From the NCBI GenBank assembly GCA_024305405.1, contig JAKNDB010000087.1:7628501-7692500 (forward strand): a stretch of 64,000 nucleotides of DNA, given 5' to 3'. Under the pieces are notes generated by a model that was given only the letters and a program-made list of their open reading frames with translations, ran no database searches and was not told the DNA's origin. Positions 41,176 through 53,688 of this stretch are shown here, in pieces. Every line of letters begins with the position of its first letter. Position 1 is the first letter of the stretch. The stretch comes from Dirofilaria immitis. Taxonomy: Eukaryota > Nematoda > Chromadorea > Rhabditida > Onchocercidae. Both the position numbers and the translations under genes were made by a program.

Positions 41176-42544
41176 ATGGGTTGTCAGTCCAGCAAAGGCG
41201 AACATGCGAAAACGGAAAAATCGAAGTTGTCGAAAAATGATACAAATGAAAAAGCAAATGCAAGTTCAGATGTCCATTTAACATAAATTCTTAATTTCGA
41301 AAATGGACAACTGGTATTTTGACGAAAATCTATGAGAAAATTTCCTCAATGAAGCTCCTGGATAATCTATAATTAAAAAAGAGATTTTATGAAAATTTAT
41401 CTGAAAATACACTTAAAAAAATTGTGTTTTCCCAGGAAATTGAAAAATTTAAAAAAGTTGGCTAGAAGGTTGCAGGTAGTAGGCCAACCATTAGCAGATA
41501 AATCATGGCAGGAAAGACAGCATAACGAAATACCTTTAGAAAAGTAAGTTAACCAATTATTCATTTTGTTTCATATATTTTCTGATTTCAGATGGAGCTG
41601 ATTTGTATGCAGTTCTGATACACATTAATGTGATTTAGTAGTTTATATTCTCTATCTGAACGAAAGTTGTTTTTGTTAACAGAGTAACATTTTCGAGCGA
41701 AGAAATGAATGATGAGATGGGAAGAAGTGTATCAGAACTACCAATCAATCATAATACCGATCTGAAAATGAGAATTCCTGGATCACTAATTTTGGAGCCA
41801 AATGAAGAAATTACTAGCAATTGGAAACAATCGAAAAAAATTAAAATTCATAAACATAGATCGGAGCAAAATCTTGACAATAATAAAAGTAAGAAAGATA
41901 ATATGTTAAATAATTCATTATTATCAACTATTATATTAAACATTATATTTCGTACTTGACATATTTCAGGTTACAAACAATTAGGTGAAAAATTGAACAA
42001 GAAATGTGGACCGAATAATGGTAAACAATTACAAATTCGGACGTTGGTCTTTCCTCATCACAATTTCATTCGTTTGATCTGATATTTTGATCTGATCATG
42101 TCCTGAAAGTTTTGATGAAACTAAATTGAAGGTGATTACGACAGGATGATGATAGTAAATGATAGAAGAATTCTTGCTATCTTATTTTCTTTATTCCTTT
42201 TTTCCTATTTTTTCTTCACCTTTTTGTCCTACCAAACTCGAATGTTACCTTCGATCTTACGTTTTCGAATATTTAAACCATTCTTACTTTGCTTGTATGG
42301 CATCTAAAAGATTGCCCCATTAGCCTAAGCCCAAGTCTATAGATTGAATTAAGATTCTTGGCTCAGAAATCATAGCAGTTAAATACACCGTTGTTAAATA
42401 TGAAAATATCAAAATAAATTCAGAAATTGCAGGAAAACGAAACGAAGCCGAGCAAATCCGGAAGATGATACATTATATGAAGTACCTCTTAAAATGCCGG
42501 AATTCGATTTGGTACCATCTCGATCGGAAGATAGCGTTGCGTAA
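41176..42544 (+). CDS. N-myristoylation-type protein, unrecognised family
   Basis: The ATG at 41176 opens MGCQSSKGEHAKTEKSK. Gly2 with Ser at position 6 fits N-myristoylation, and Cys3 could be palmitoylated, so the protein is expected on the inner face of a membrane. Likely exons: 41176-41225, 41437-41541, about 41682-41889, about 41970-42020, about 42432-42544. A basic segment follows the N-terminus (KLKNLKKLARRLQ), then hydrophilic stretches (LPINHNTDLKMRIPGS), and an acidic end with DDTLYEVPLKMPEFD. The last join needs one base in A4 42434-42437. The donor at 41226 (GTTGTC) is weak, and the third-exon edges are approximate. There is no domain I can name. It could be a signalling adaptor or a nematode-specific protein. 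Confidence 0.65.
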
Positions 42545-42917
42545 TAATCATGTGTTATCTAATAACAATATTCTTGTCTATGTCAGTCATTGACAAAGTT
42601 CATATCTGTTTGCATTTTATATTTAATAAAATGTTGCAATAGTGTTATTTTATGTCTTTAAAATGAGGGCAGATTTGCATTAGCCATGAACTATTAGCTC
42701 AGATTTACGATAATGTTTGAATCAAAAACATTTTGCATCATCTTACAACGTTCCTTCCTTTCTGCTTTCTAAGTATATTTTTTAGCAAAAGTATAGATAA
42801 CACCATAAAGCAATATAAATTAACACCATTTAACATTTATGATGATTATTATATCATCGAAATAAATAATTTTAAATGTTTCTATATCACGAAAAAATTC
42901 TATTTGTAACATGTGCA

Positions 42918-45684
42918 TCATTCCGGTAAATGTAACAATTTTTGCGCGAGCGTTTGTTGATGATGTTTGTCACTCACAAGAAATATTGTTCCTCCAAATA
43001 CGATTGTGTGAGGTGATAATTTGGCCACCTGCATTTGATGGATGAACATAGAAAGAATTGATTTCTCACTTTTTACTTTTCCGAAATTTATTTATCAATT
43101 TTTAAAGCTCCTAATTTGAAATAAGATTGAATCGCATAAAGTAGTAAAAATATTCTTACCAGATTCATTAATTCAGCAGAATCTTGGGGCCAGTCTGCAT
43201 TAAGTGGAAGAAGGGTCGCCATGATTCGCCATGGTAGATCCACTTGAATTTGTTGCGCACCGAAGTGACGCAGAAGAGCGCAGGAATAATCAACCAAATG
43301 ATACTTGGTGCGAATTGTTGTAGGCGCAAATGGCTCCCACGTCTCTACGTATATTCGTGGATATGACTGCAATATTCACGTGATAGTGCTTTAGATCTCA
43401 TATTACAATCATTTTTGCAAATGAAAATTTGGATTTCAATGCAAAACTGTATTTATATTTTATATTTTAATATCAATTTACTCGGATATAAGGTACCGTT
43501 AAGATGGATATTTTTAATGCAATGACCCTTTCATCAAATAGAGAGGAAATATTGACGAGAGTGTACTAAAATCCTTCCAACTCTTCCATTTCCATTCATT
43601 TGAGAAAAAAAAATCAAAGAAAAGAGCTCTGAAGCCGTACCTCGACATCAACTTTGCTTAGCACAGTACTTTGACTTTGATGACCCAGGCTAAGATATCT
43701 GCCAGTCAAACGTACCTGAAATGGCGATTCTGAACTTTCAGGAATTTGAGTAGCTCAGGAAGGATACAATACCTGCGGAGTACACATGCGAAATAAGCCA
43801 ATAGGCCATTGTTTCAGCATTGCCTCAATAAGCGCTGATCCACGAAACATGAGTTGTGCAATACGCGAATCATCGATACAAATGCCCGGATTATTCATTC
43901 CCACATTTTCTAGCAATCTCACCAAATCACTAAAACTGAACATAAAATCAATTCGAGATGTAAAGATTAAAAATATATTTGGGATCACTCGTAAAAATGA
44001 AATTAATTAATTATATTATAATATGCTATCCTCAATAGAATTTGATGTAAAGTGTTGGAATATAATACTGGAATGAGTGTTAATTATAAGCTTCATTAAT
44101 GAAGCTACGCATGCCATGCATAACATTGTCATCAGAGTACTATTGTCACCCTGAATATTCTTTTTTGCCAATCCGAAGTAGCTTATCATCATGTGGACTT
44201 TCCACTGATACGACCAGACATATTATTTTATCCTTATCTTTAATTAATATTACATACTTTTTGAATAATTTGATCTGAGCAAATTCGATGGCAGTCCATA
44301 CATTTTTGTCGATATTGGGAACGATATTCATATCTGATGAGTAGTCCATTTTGGATTCCAATTCTAATTTAACAGGATGCTTGTCCAATTCAAAGGCCTA
44401 ACAAAATAGAAAAATCCGTTTTCTGAGAACTTCTTTATGCACGTTTAAATTTACTGTATCTTAAATTGTAAGTTTTACCTTATAAGTAACATTATCCTCA
44501 TAGCGAACTGATAAGAATCGGTTTCGAAAACGATAGCCATCAAAGGTCCGGAAAACCTCCAATGCGTCTTCGCAGCGATAGAAACGAACTCGCCTGAAAA
44601 AATCATTATTTTGATGACGTTTTGAAAATTCGACTTTAAAATATATGAATATTAGGTGCCAGAAAGTTTTGAATCTTTTGTATTTTATTTCAATTTTTGC
44701 ATATTTTGCTGGATATACTAATGTTAATAATTAGTAGAATAAAAATTTAGATGGAACTAACCAACGTCGATAACGACGATTGCTGATGGCAATATCAAAA
44801 ATTGCAATATTTTTTCCGCATTCGCTTTCGATAAGAGATCGAATAATCTAAATTTCAATGCTACTGAATGATTGACTTCAATATTCAGCTGCTTCTAAAA
44901 GAAATCAATAGTGGATTAATTCCAGATTTATTCCAGATTTAAAGAATTACTTGTTGAGAAGAAGCACCGATCCGTGGAACATTTAGAAATATAAGTTGGG
45001 CGCGAATAAGCTTTTCGCTTGTTAGCATCTCTGATACTGTTGGCGCATTCTAGAATGGCAGCACGAAAGTACCGAGAAGTTTGAATAATTACTGTCATAT
45101 TACTACCATTCAATAAGGAACGTATTTATGAGAAAAACTAGAAACTCAGCAATACACGGAATCGATCAGTTATCTGCGATTTTAGCACCGGATCATCATA
45201 TACACGGCTCCAGAAGTCCCATCCTGATTCACCATTATCAATATTGTTGCTCGTTCCTTTATTCGATGAGTAATCGTCAAAATTTGATAGTATCTTTAGA
45301 GAAAGATTTCACATCAAAGTTAACTTATTTAAATATCTGGCATCAGATGATATAATATCGGCAATTTCATAGATTCAATTTAGTTCGTATTGTTTGTTAC
45401 TTTATGACAATAAGGATTACTTCTCACGAAAGTCTAAGCTTATTTCGATGGATAAAGTCTGCCTGACAGGAAGAGTTTTTGTTTGAAACTTCTTTCCCAT
45501 ATGAAAGATTAAAAGTTATCCATAAGTTTATTCTAACCTTATTCATATTGATCATATCTCTAACAATAATTGAACATGGCTTTCCATTGCTATTAGTAGC
45601 GCTATCAGCATCAGGAAATTTGAATCTAGCAGGAGCAGCAAATAATGCATTTGAGAATAATGTGTTATCAATACTATTGTTCAT
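42918..45684 (-). CDS. RRM-containing RNA-binding protein
   Basis: Ten exons join in frame with no correction: 45684-45538, 45293-45156, 45049-44951, 44847-44762, 44593-44479, 44397-44258, 43929-43773, 43715-43641, 43366-43160, 43028-42918, giving 424 residues. Around residues 110-190 lies an RNA recognition motif: RNP2 as AQLIFLNVPRIG, an alpha helix (RSLIESECGK), and RNP1 as RRWRVRFYRCEDALEVF, then DGYRFRNRFLSVRY. The rest has no domain I know. The second half is rich in conserved-looking hydrophobic and aromatic blocks (QWPIGLFRMCTPQV, IYVETWEPFAP, LLRHFGAQQIQVDLPW). It lies downstream of the mut-7-type gene on the same strand, about 1 kb away, so an operon is possible but not shown. Confidence 0.8.
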
Positions 45685-46889
45685 TAATTGTAAATTGAAC
45701 AGACCATACAATCTGAGATATCTGTCATTTAAGTTTTACTACATTCACTATACTCTAAATTTCAAAGCATTCACAAAATTATTCTTTCCAATCCAGAATG
45801 TAAGTAGACGTTTCAGTGCAAAATTAAACTTCAAAACTTCAATTTTAGCAATCATATTTTTTCATATTTTTTTTTAAAAATCATATTTTCTAAGGAAATA
45901 AATTTTCATGATGTACCCAAAATTTGGCTATGGAGAAAGAACCTTGAAAGCTTCTTGTAATATCAAAGAACGGAACGATTGGAATTAAAAAATGCTTGTT
46001 AGATGTCCGATAATACAAATAGAAGAAATATATGCCTATTATTTGTAGAGGCCGCTAGTAGGCGAAAATTGACAATTACAATTTTGCAAATGCTTCGTTG
46101 TATAGCGAAAATGTACGCGCAACCGCACGATAATGTGAAAACTATCAGCAATAGGAGTTTGTTCAATTTCGAATATATTTGTACTTCCAGTATTATTCAT
46201 TTCTTTTTCAAATTTATTCTTTCTATTTATACCACTTGATAAATTCACTTTTCGTTTATTTAATTGTAATAGGTTGTCGAGTTGCATACAATCAACCTTT
46301 TTATTCTGTTTACAAATAATTTCAAAAATCACTTTATCCAATTTCAGAAATTTGAATAAGAATTGCAAACTCATTTAATACAGACTGCAAACTTTGAAAT
46401 CGTTATAGGAAATGAATCATATTCTAAATCTTTCATAACTTTTTTCATTAATGTCCTAAATGCTATTTGATGAAAGCGCATACATCCTAAATGTTATTTG
46501 ATGATTTGATGAAAATGTCCTAAATGTTATTTGATGTAAGCGCATACAAGAAAAATTCATGTTCCATTCGAAATCCTGTCTATTTCTCATCAGCGAAAAG
46601 AGGTTCGACAAATGCATTATAATTAGTAATATGACAACCATCCCAATACACCGTTCCACAAATACCACAGATGTAAAAAACCTAAAATAACAAAAAACTT
46701 ACAGTTTCAAACAGTTGTACTTTAAAATTCACATTACGCAACTCAAGGCCGGATTTCTAAATAAGTTCATCAAAACTTTTCAAATAACAATTTATGAACA
46801 ATATAAATCATGTAGAACAAAGAGGTATATAATTTAAAAATGCAATCATTCAAGAAAAAAATCAAGAAAAAAGAAAGAAAAATGCTGAC
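45685..46889. other. spacer between mut-7-type gene and RRM gene, with short tandem repeats
   Basis: Holds the end of the mut-7-type gene, probably with a short last exon near 46700-46770. An open minus-strand block at 46039-46374 lacks recognisable motifs. At about 46449-46555 the words CCTAAATG, TTATTTGATG and AGCGCATACA recur two to three times in order. This looks like a young local duplication. Confidence 0.55.
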
Positions 46890-49800
46890 CTGCCTTTTTT
46901 TCCAAAATTTGTAAAGGTACTTTCTCTATTTTAACTTTAGCTGGCATATCACAGCCTAGAGCAGCAACCAAGCAATTTCTGTAAATATCATCTTTCTGAG
47001 CACAAAACATAAATGAACACAGCAACGAATTTGATGACTAAAGGAATCATACTTACTCGATCTCTAAGATACCATTATGACAGTGTGCTACGATCCATGA
47101 GTGATTATTCTCACTGATTTCTAAATGGCATCCGTAGCCGGAATACAATTCTGCGTCAACCTAAATGTAGAAGACAATAAAGGTTCAATGACTGATTCTT
47201 TACCTGCTCCTGAAAGGTATCAATCTAAAAAGCACTATTTGAGTGTCAAATGTCGCACTTCTCGCATTTTTTATTATATTTTGTGGCATCATAAACTTCT
47301 TCGTTAAATGGATCCGAAGCTACAGTATTTGCCTGATACATTGCCTCTAGCACGGGAGATGGAGCGATCACAAATGAATTCGAATTGCATTTCTAAAAAA
47401 CAAATAATGAATTTAATACGTGACATCAAAGCCACGTAATGTAGAAAATAAAAGTTGAAATTCCATATAAACAATTAATAATATAAAAAGTTATGCCAAA
47501 GAAAAACAGTGCATGAGATTCAGTCTTCAAATCTGTTTAATCATAATGAACTTGAATAAGATTTAAACTACAAAGACTTCCCATTTCTTCAAACATAATT
47601 TGGAATGTTGTATAACTCCATGACACTTCAGAAAATGCACTCGAATTAAAATTTGGATTTTTGAACGTATTCTCTGTTACTGAATTTATCAAAACAACTT
47701 ATCATGCAACGCGAGAAAATATCGTCCTTAGATAAATGCATATTGAGCTGTCGTAAGACAAATTCAATCTGCTGAATTATGTTCATATTTTGTGCGGTTG
47801 GAACAGATAATATACGTTGCGTCTTTCTTAAAGAGCGATGTCTTCGAAGCTAAAATTCATTTATAAATATAAATTATTTATCGAAAAAGAAAAGAAAATG
47901 CTTTAAACAAATGAAATTTTTAATTCAAGACTTGTCAGCATAGCTTCTATAACTCACCTTTCCTTACTAATAGATGATCAATATTTATGTTTGACTATCT
48001 AGAAACATGAATTTTGAGATAAATATCACATAAAACTTTGATTTTTTCATTTTCTCCTAACCAAAGAAAATTTTCATCTCCATCACGAACAGCATGTTGA
48101 ATATGAAGTCTAATTCTCTAAGCCATTGATCCCAAATGATTATTCATAGCGATGTAATAAATAATATAGATTATTTTCACTCTGCAGTAATAAAAAAGTG
48201 CACTTCATCTATTGCCTTTCCACACGTTATTATATATCGATTTGGATCTCTTTCTGCGCATTCAATTAAATAACTTCGTGTTTCCGCTAATATAGTGTCA
48301 ATGCCGCACCTAGAACAAGATGTATTCATTATATGCTAACATAATCTACTTATCTCCAATTAAATGAATGAAAACATTCTGGATATAATCTATTACCTTC
48401 TGAGATGCTTGCCCAAACCAAGCATCATTGAGTCGACAATAACCTTTAAATCTTTCGGTTTCTTTTTCATTTCTGAATTATTTGGACCAGAATTTATACG
48501 CTGAAGAAGAAAATAAGAAATAACATTCGATATACCGATTATGCTACATATGAGAATTTTAAAGATGACAGGGTAACTTGAATAAATTAAACCTCTAAAA
48601 TATATCACTATCTAGAAAATATCAAATACTGATAATAGAAAATATTAAGAGAAAACCTCAATCATTTGTTCAAATTCCCTATCGTCAAATTTTGCCCCTT
48701 TCTTTTGGGTCTCTTCTCTTCTTCCGTCTTTATTTGTGTTATATCACATTTCTTGAAATGTTTGGTCCAATCCATATTGTATTCTCTATAATTCTGGTAG
48801 TCCAAAATATTACTCAATTTCAAGATTTACGAAACAAATTCAAAAAGGAAAAAATAAGTAAACTACCTTTCAGCTTTTATCTTTAACTTATCATAAAGAT
48901 TTAATAAGCAGTAGCCATCCATAGCTGCATACTTCATCTGCTCACGACGAAGAGGGCGCATAGCCCAATTGCCTATCTAAACGGTCTTCAATATCTAAGG
49001 ATCTGAGAAAGCGAAATTATAGGAATATTTGTTTACTTTCGTTAAGGAATGAGGAGGAAATACCTGCTCTCTTTTATCTAAAGCCTGGCCAAGCACTTTC
49101 TGACACAGATCAGTTAGTCGAAAACGCATTGTTTCATCAGAAGATAAAGTATCCGACAAATTTTCAGTTTCGTTTGGTGGTGGAGGAGGACTAGCTGAAA
49201 AAAGATACAAAGTTTTATTATTTCTGATCCAAAGAAAATTTGCAGTGCTTATTGTTCTGTAAAACCAAAACGCAAAAAACATGACTGTTCAGAGCGATAA
49301 AATTCGAAAAATGAAAAAATGATATAGCATATAAATTCCATACTTGAGTGGTCCGAGTCGAGAAAAGTTGGATTTGACGTAAGAAGCTGAAATCAAAACA
49401 AATAGTAACTCGGAACAAAGGCTTATAGTTTTATGCACATGAGATATGTTGGAAAGACAATAACATACACTTTTAACCAACTTCAATATGCAAATCACAT
49501 TTTTCATCTCTTTCAAAGGCTGTAGATAAGGAAAAGAGGCATGCAAAACCTTTAGATCGTTTCGAAAATCGAATCCTGAAATTTTTTTCAAAAGAGTGCA
49601 TATTTTCAAATGCCACAAAATAGTTTCGTTATCTGCCAGGATGATTTAACAGTTTAGACGTAGAAATACAAATATAAGTGAAAAAAATCTTATGGAGAAA
49701 AGTTACAAAATCTTCCACAGACCTAATTTTATTGCAGTACTATCAGAAAACAAAGCTTTAAAGAAACGTGTCCATTGCTCCTCCGTAAGTACATTTTCCA

Positions 49801-52800
49801 AAGTGACAACATCCACGAGATAACTGCAGTGCTGAACACATACTTGAAAAAGTGCTACCTGGAATACTTTCTAGCCGTATTAAACTCAGGTAGACTGGAA
49901 AAGGAAAAAATTTTGTTGGTAAGTGCTAGATATTTTATTTGATTACTAACCTATAGATGGAATAACTTAGTAATTCTATAGAAATTTTAAAGATGACTTC
50001 TAGAAAAGTTGCAATTTTTAGCAACGCAACCGATATTAGAATTACTGAATGACGAAAACCTAGCAAGAAACCAATTAAAAGCGTGGAAATTGATTTCGAT
50101 TATCAAAATAATTTTCACTCTTTCACTTGTGCACATAAACAAAGGTTTCCATTCGGTATCTATTCCAATCAAATCGGCTTCTTCAATAACAGGGTAAAGT
50201 CTCTCCAAATCTTCAGCAGTTGCAATCATTTTGATAGGATGACCTGGAAACAGTTCCACATTTGTAATACTTGCTCTCTTCGATGTGATCCTGTAAAAGA
50301 ATCGATCTTCTTCTTCTAGTATTTAAGAAAAAATAGATTCCTATATGAAAACATTGAATTATGCCGGTCAATTAGTGTATCTCATAGATTTCCCAGAAAA
50401 CATAAATGCAAATTCAAAAACTTGCACCTTGCTAAATCAGCCTGCACTTCAAGAATTTTACTGTTGCACAAATAAGGCTGCAAACAGCGAGGAGCACAAT
50501 CCTTCACATTGCAAAAAACAACCCATCGAATAGCATCACTGATCCAACCGTTTGAACAGAGATAATTAATAAAATATTTCTGCAGATCCAAATCCGACTG
50601 TAAAGCTTGCTGGAAAATATTATTCAATTTAAATTTTTTGAAAAAGACTGGAAGCCTTTGCACGAAGCAGATAAACAAAGGACATCTGCAGCAATTCCTT
50701 CATAAAAATATTTGAATCTTAATCATGTGATTTAGATTCGAAAAATATTTTATTTTCATCAAAATCTGATGAAAAAAATTATAGAAAAAATATTTTTATC
50801 CTTGAAGATATTACTTCACAAATCAAGCTGCACTTTCCATCCGCAATTAAAACAGTTGTATTATCAAATTCAAGACTTCAATAAGCAAACAGAGATGCTT
50901 ACAGCTACATAATCAAAATATCCTTCTTCGGTAATACCATGTTCAACGAAATACATAAAAGCCGTATGTCTGAGAGCACCTTCCCGTCTAAAACGAGATA
51001 AATTTGGTGCCACTTCCTGAGATGGTAAATTGTATGTTGTCAGCAATTTGGTGACAAGTTTTTCAATTGCCTTCTTTTGCAGCTTTGATGCCGGAATAGT
51101 CATAATTTTTCTTTTGCGGAAATCTTCGTAACGATAATCAATTGCTACAACCAAAAGATAAAAAGCATTAGACTTCCCAAAAATAAAGAAAAAGTATGCA
51201 GTTCAATTGCTATGAAATTCAGATCATTCTTTTCCCAAGAGTAACTATGTTCAAGAACTATTCCAAGACAATGTTCTTCGTATAGCATCATTTTTTGACT
51301 GATTTGTATAGCAAAAAAAAAAGAACGAATATTATTTAAGGGATTAGTTAACAAGCTCTCTACATAGTGATCAAGAATAAGAGACAAATGTTAAAAGTAT
51401 AATTTGAACACTGTGCTCTTTGTAGCTTTATATTACTATAAGAAAATATCAAATGCAAATCACGCTTATTAATTTGATTTGAAAAAGCAAAAAGAAAGTG
51501 TTAAGAATTGATAAAAAAGCGAAACTGACTTCGTTTATCGAGACCAATAAGATTATCGAAATATCTTGTAAGTTCTTCTTGCATTTTCCTTTCATTTTTA
51601 ATAAAGGCATCGACTGCGATAAAACGATCTTGCAGCATGCATGGAATAACTAACTCAACAAGTGTAAAATAAGATTGCAATCCAAACAACGTTGCACATG
51701 ATATAGCATCACGATAATTTGTGTTCGCTATCATATTCTGAAAATTCTTATTTTGATAAATGTAAATTATATAAAAGAAAATAGATATCTTTCATTTAAC
51801 AACTAGAAATGATACAGATATAAGCTTACTATAAAACCAAGCAAAAAAAAAAATAAAATAAAAAACTGATGAAAGAGATGGTGTAACGATAATATGTAGA
51901 CTTAACTTAATAGCAAAAATGATATAACAATACAAATACTCCAGCACTGACATAAATTTAAAGTTTTTATAGGAGAAGGTAACACTGGTGGTCAAAAAAA
52001 TGTCATAATAAAATACAAGCCTTTCTACTGGATAAAAACAATGTGATACATCAAATTTCTGAAGAGTTACTCAGTATTTATTGTGAAAAACTAACTTTCA
52101 CAGCTTGCAGAATATGGTCTGCCATGTCATCACTTTTCAGTTGAAATATATTGGTGATAAGTTCCAGATGTATTGTATGCTTGCTTGTGCCGACAGCAAA
52201 GCTTGAATCTGCATTTCGAATTTTAAGGAAGCAAATTTACTAAAGTGAATTTCAAAATTTATTGTTATAAATGATATTTCATCTGATTTTCCTTACTTTA
52301 TTTCTTGCCTTATTTTTACTTATAAATATTCCCAACTTTTAAAACCCAATTTATGAAGCATAATAATTCAATGACTTTTTCGGAATAAAATAACTTGCTC
52401 ACAAAATGATCGTGTTCATTACAAAATTAACATTTGAAATGTCGATATTCATTGATTATTAAAAAAGATTGAGCAACCTTCATATTGCGATTTAGCCTCT
52501 TATATAATTCATCATTACGCTCCGTTTTTGCAGCCAGAATTCGAGATGTTGTAAAACGAAACCAGCTAGGCTTGATGTTTTCTGCGCTCCATAATCCGGA
52601 CATGACTGAAATATGTCACAGCTATCTTCTTATCTAATCTTACATAATGATTGTTCATCTTGTTTAATGTTTAGTCTCAAACAATCTTTCTTTAAAATGA
52701 CTTTGTGCAAAAGAAGAGCAGTTTCCATGGGATCTTCGCATTCATCGAATATTTCGTTCAACACTGACTGGCATAACTCATGCTGAAATGAAAGAATACA

Positions 52801-53138
52801 GAGGTATTTGGAACTTCAAAAGCTGAGATATGAAGTTATGAATACAAAACAAGATCCAAAAATCTTGTTTTGGTACTATCCATTTGGAAGTACTTTTCTT
52901 TAGTCTGTTCTAACGAAAAAAATGAATTACTTTAATAATCTTCGTTTCCTCACCGATCCAAATATCCTTCAGTAACTTAGTCCATATTTGTATTAGTTCC
53001 TGATGCACCCGGGGATGAAATTTTTATTTAAATTTCTCCGATCATCACTTTCTATTTTTCATCTATTAATTGCTCATCTGTAATCGAATTTTGTCTAAAA
53101 ACACCAGCCTCTATACTTGAATGATTATCGTCGCTCAT
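46890..53138 (-). CDS. mut-7: mut-7/EXD3-type 3'-5' exonuclease with Mut7-C domain
   Basis: DEDDy exonuclease of the C. elegans MUT-7/vertebrate EXD3 family. MUT-7 acts in the Mutator complex for small-RNA silencing. Exons (approximate): 53138-52954, 52782-52644, 52605-52478, 52208-52096, 51737-51530, 51144-50903, 50609-50428, 50290-50119, 49858-49733, 49575-49471, 49386-49344, 49194-49064, 48976-48867, 48785-48657, 48500-48397, 48309-48204, 47849-about 47704, 47392-47297, 47160-47057, 46995-46890, with one more short exon likely. Exonuclease motifs: GIDTEWKPLF (Exo I), LGFDFRNDLKVL (Exo II), KYAAMDGYCLLNLYDKL (Exo III, Tyr and Asp). The PIN-like Mut7-C part starts LKVIVDSMMLGLGKHLRR and has a zinc-ribbon CxxC (SRCM, KCNSNSF). 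One-base deficits: T5 53055-53059, T5 53021-53025, C4 48695-48698, probably also at 46995. The first join and the end of the exon at 47704 remain unresolved. Confidence 0.85.
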
Positions 53139-53688
53139 AACCTGTAATAATCTGCTAATTTCAAACATAATTTAATAGATACATTTGTCTTGCATACTTA
53201 ATTAAGCTAGTATCATTGATATTTTCTCAGATTAATCATTTCGTAGCCTATTTCTTCTGATTAATATTATTTCAGCTACTTCTCCTTCATATTCTTTACA
53301 GCGTAACATACGAAGCAAAGAAGATCCATAACATTCATCTCCAACTCCTCACTCTATCCACGACCATACTCAGTGATGGTACAGAAATTTTAAATACTTG
53401 TGTGCTGCATCAGTGGAATGGAGTCATGAGATCATGGTGAAAATACTGGCAAGAAGCCATTCATCGATCGTGAACTTGCTAAATTTCTTCTGATGGCCGG
53501 GATATGTCCGGTATGTCCGTCAATTTTCGCAGGGTATTTCCGTCGCAAAGATTTGAATATCATCGTGCAAAGATATTAATCTATCTATCAAATTTTACAT
53601 GTTAGTTTGCAACGGTATGATTAGCATAGAAAAGTTACTCACGTTCATCTGCATTACTATATGTTCTTTGCAGCCACAACATAGCGGG
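53139..53688. promoter_or_regulatory. divergent promoter region, mut-7-type gene / fzr-1
   Basis: 550 bp between two divergent start codons. TTTGCAG at 53667-53673, with a pyrimidine-rich lead, sits 15 bases before the fzr-1 ATG. It is a good candidate for a spliced-leader trans-splice acceptor or the end of a 5' UTR intron. No core promoter motif is clear. Confidence 0.5.

Noticed and set aside
45128..45355. Plus-strand open frame of 75 codons
   Set aside because: It is the antisense shadow of the second exon of the RRM gene.
49987..50319. Plus-strand open frames opposite the exonuclease domain
   Set aside because: The minus strand carries the GIDTEWKP motif of the mut-7-type gene here. 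The plus frames are shadows.
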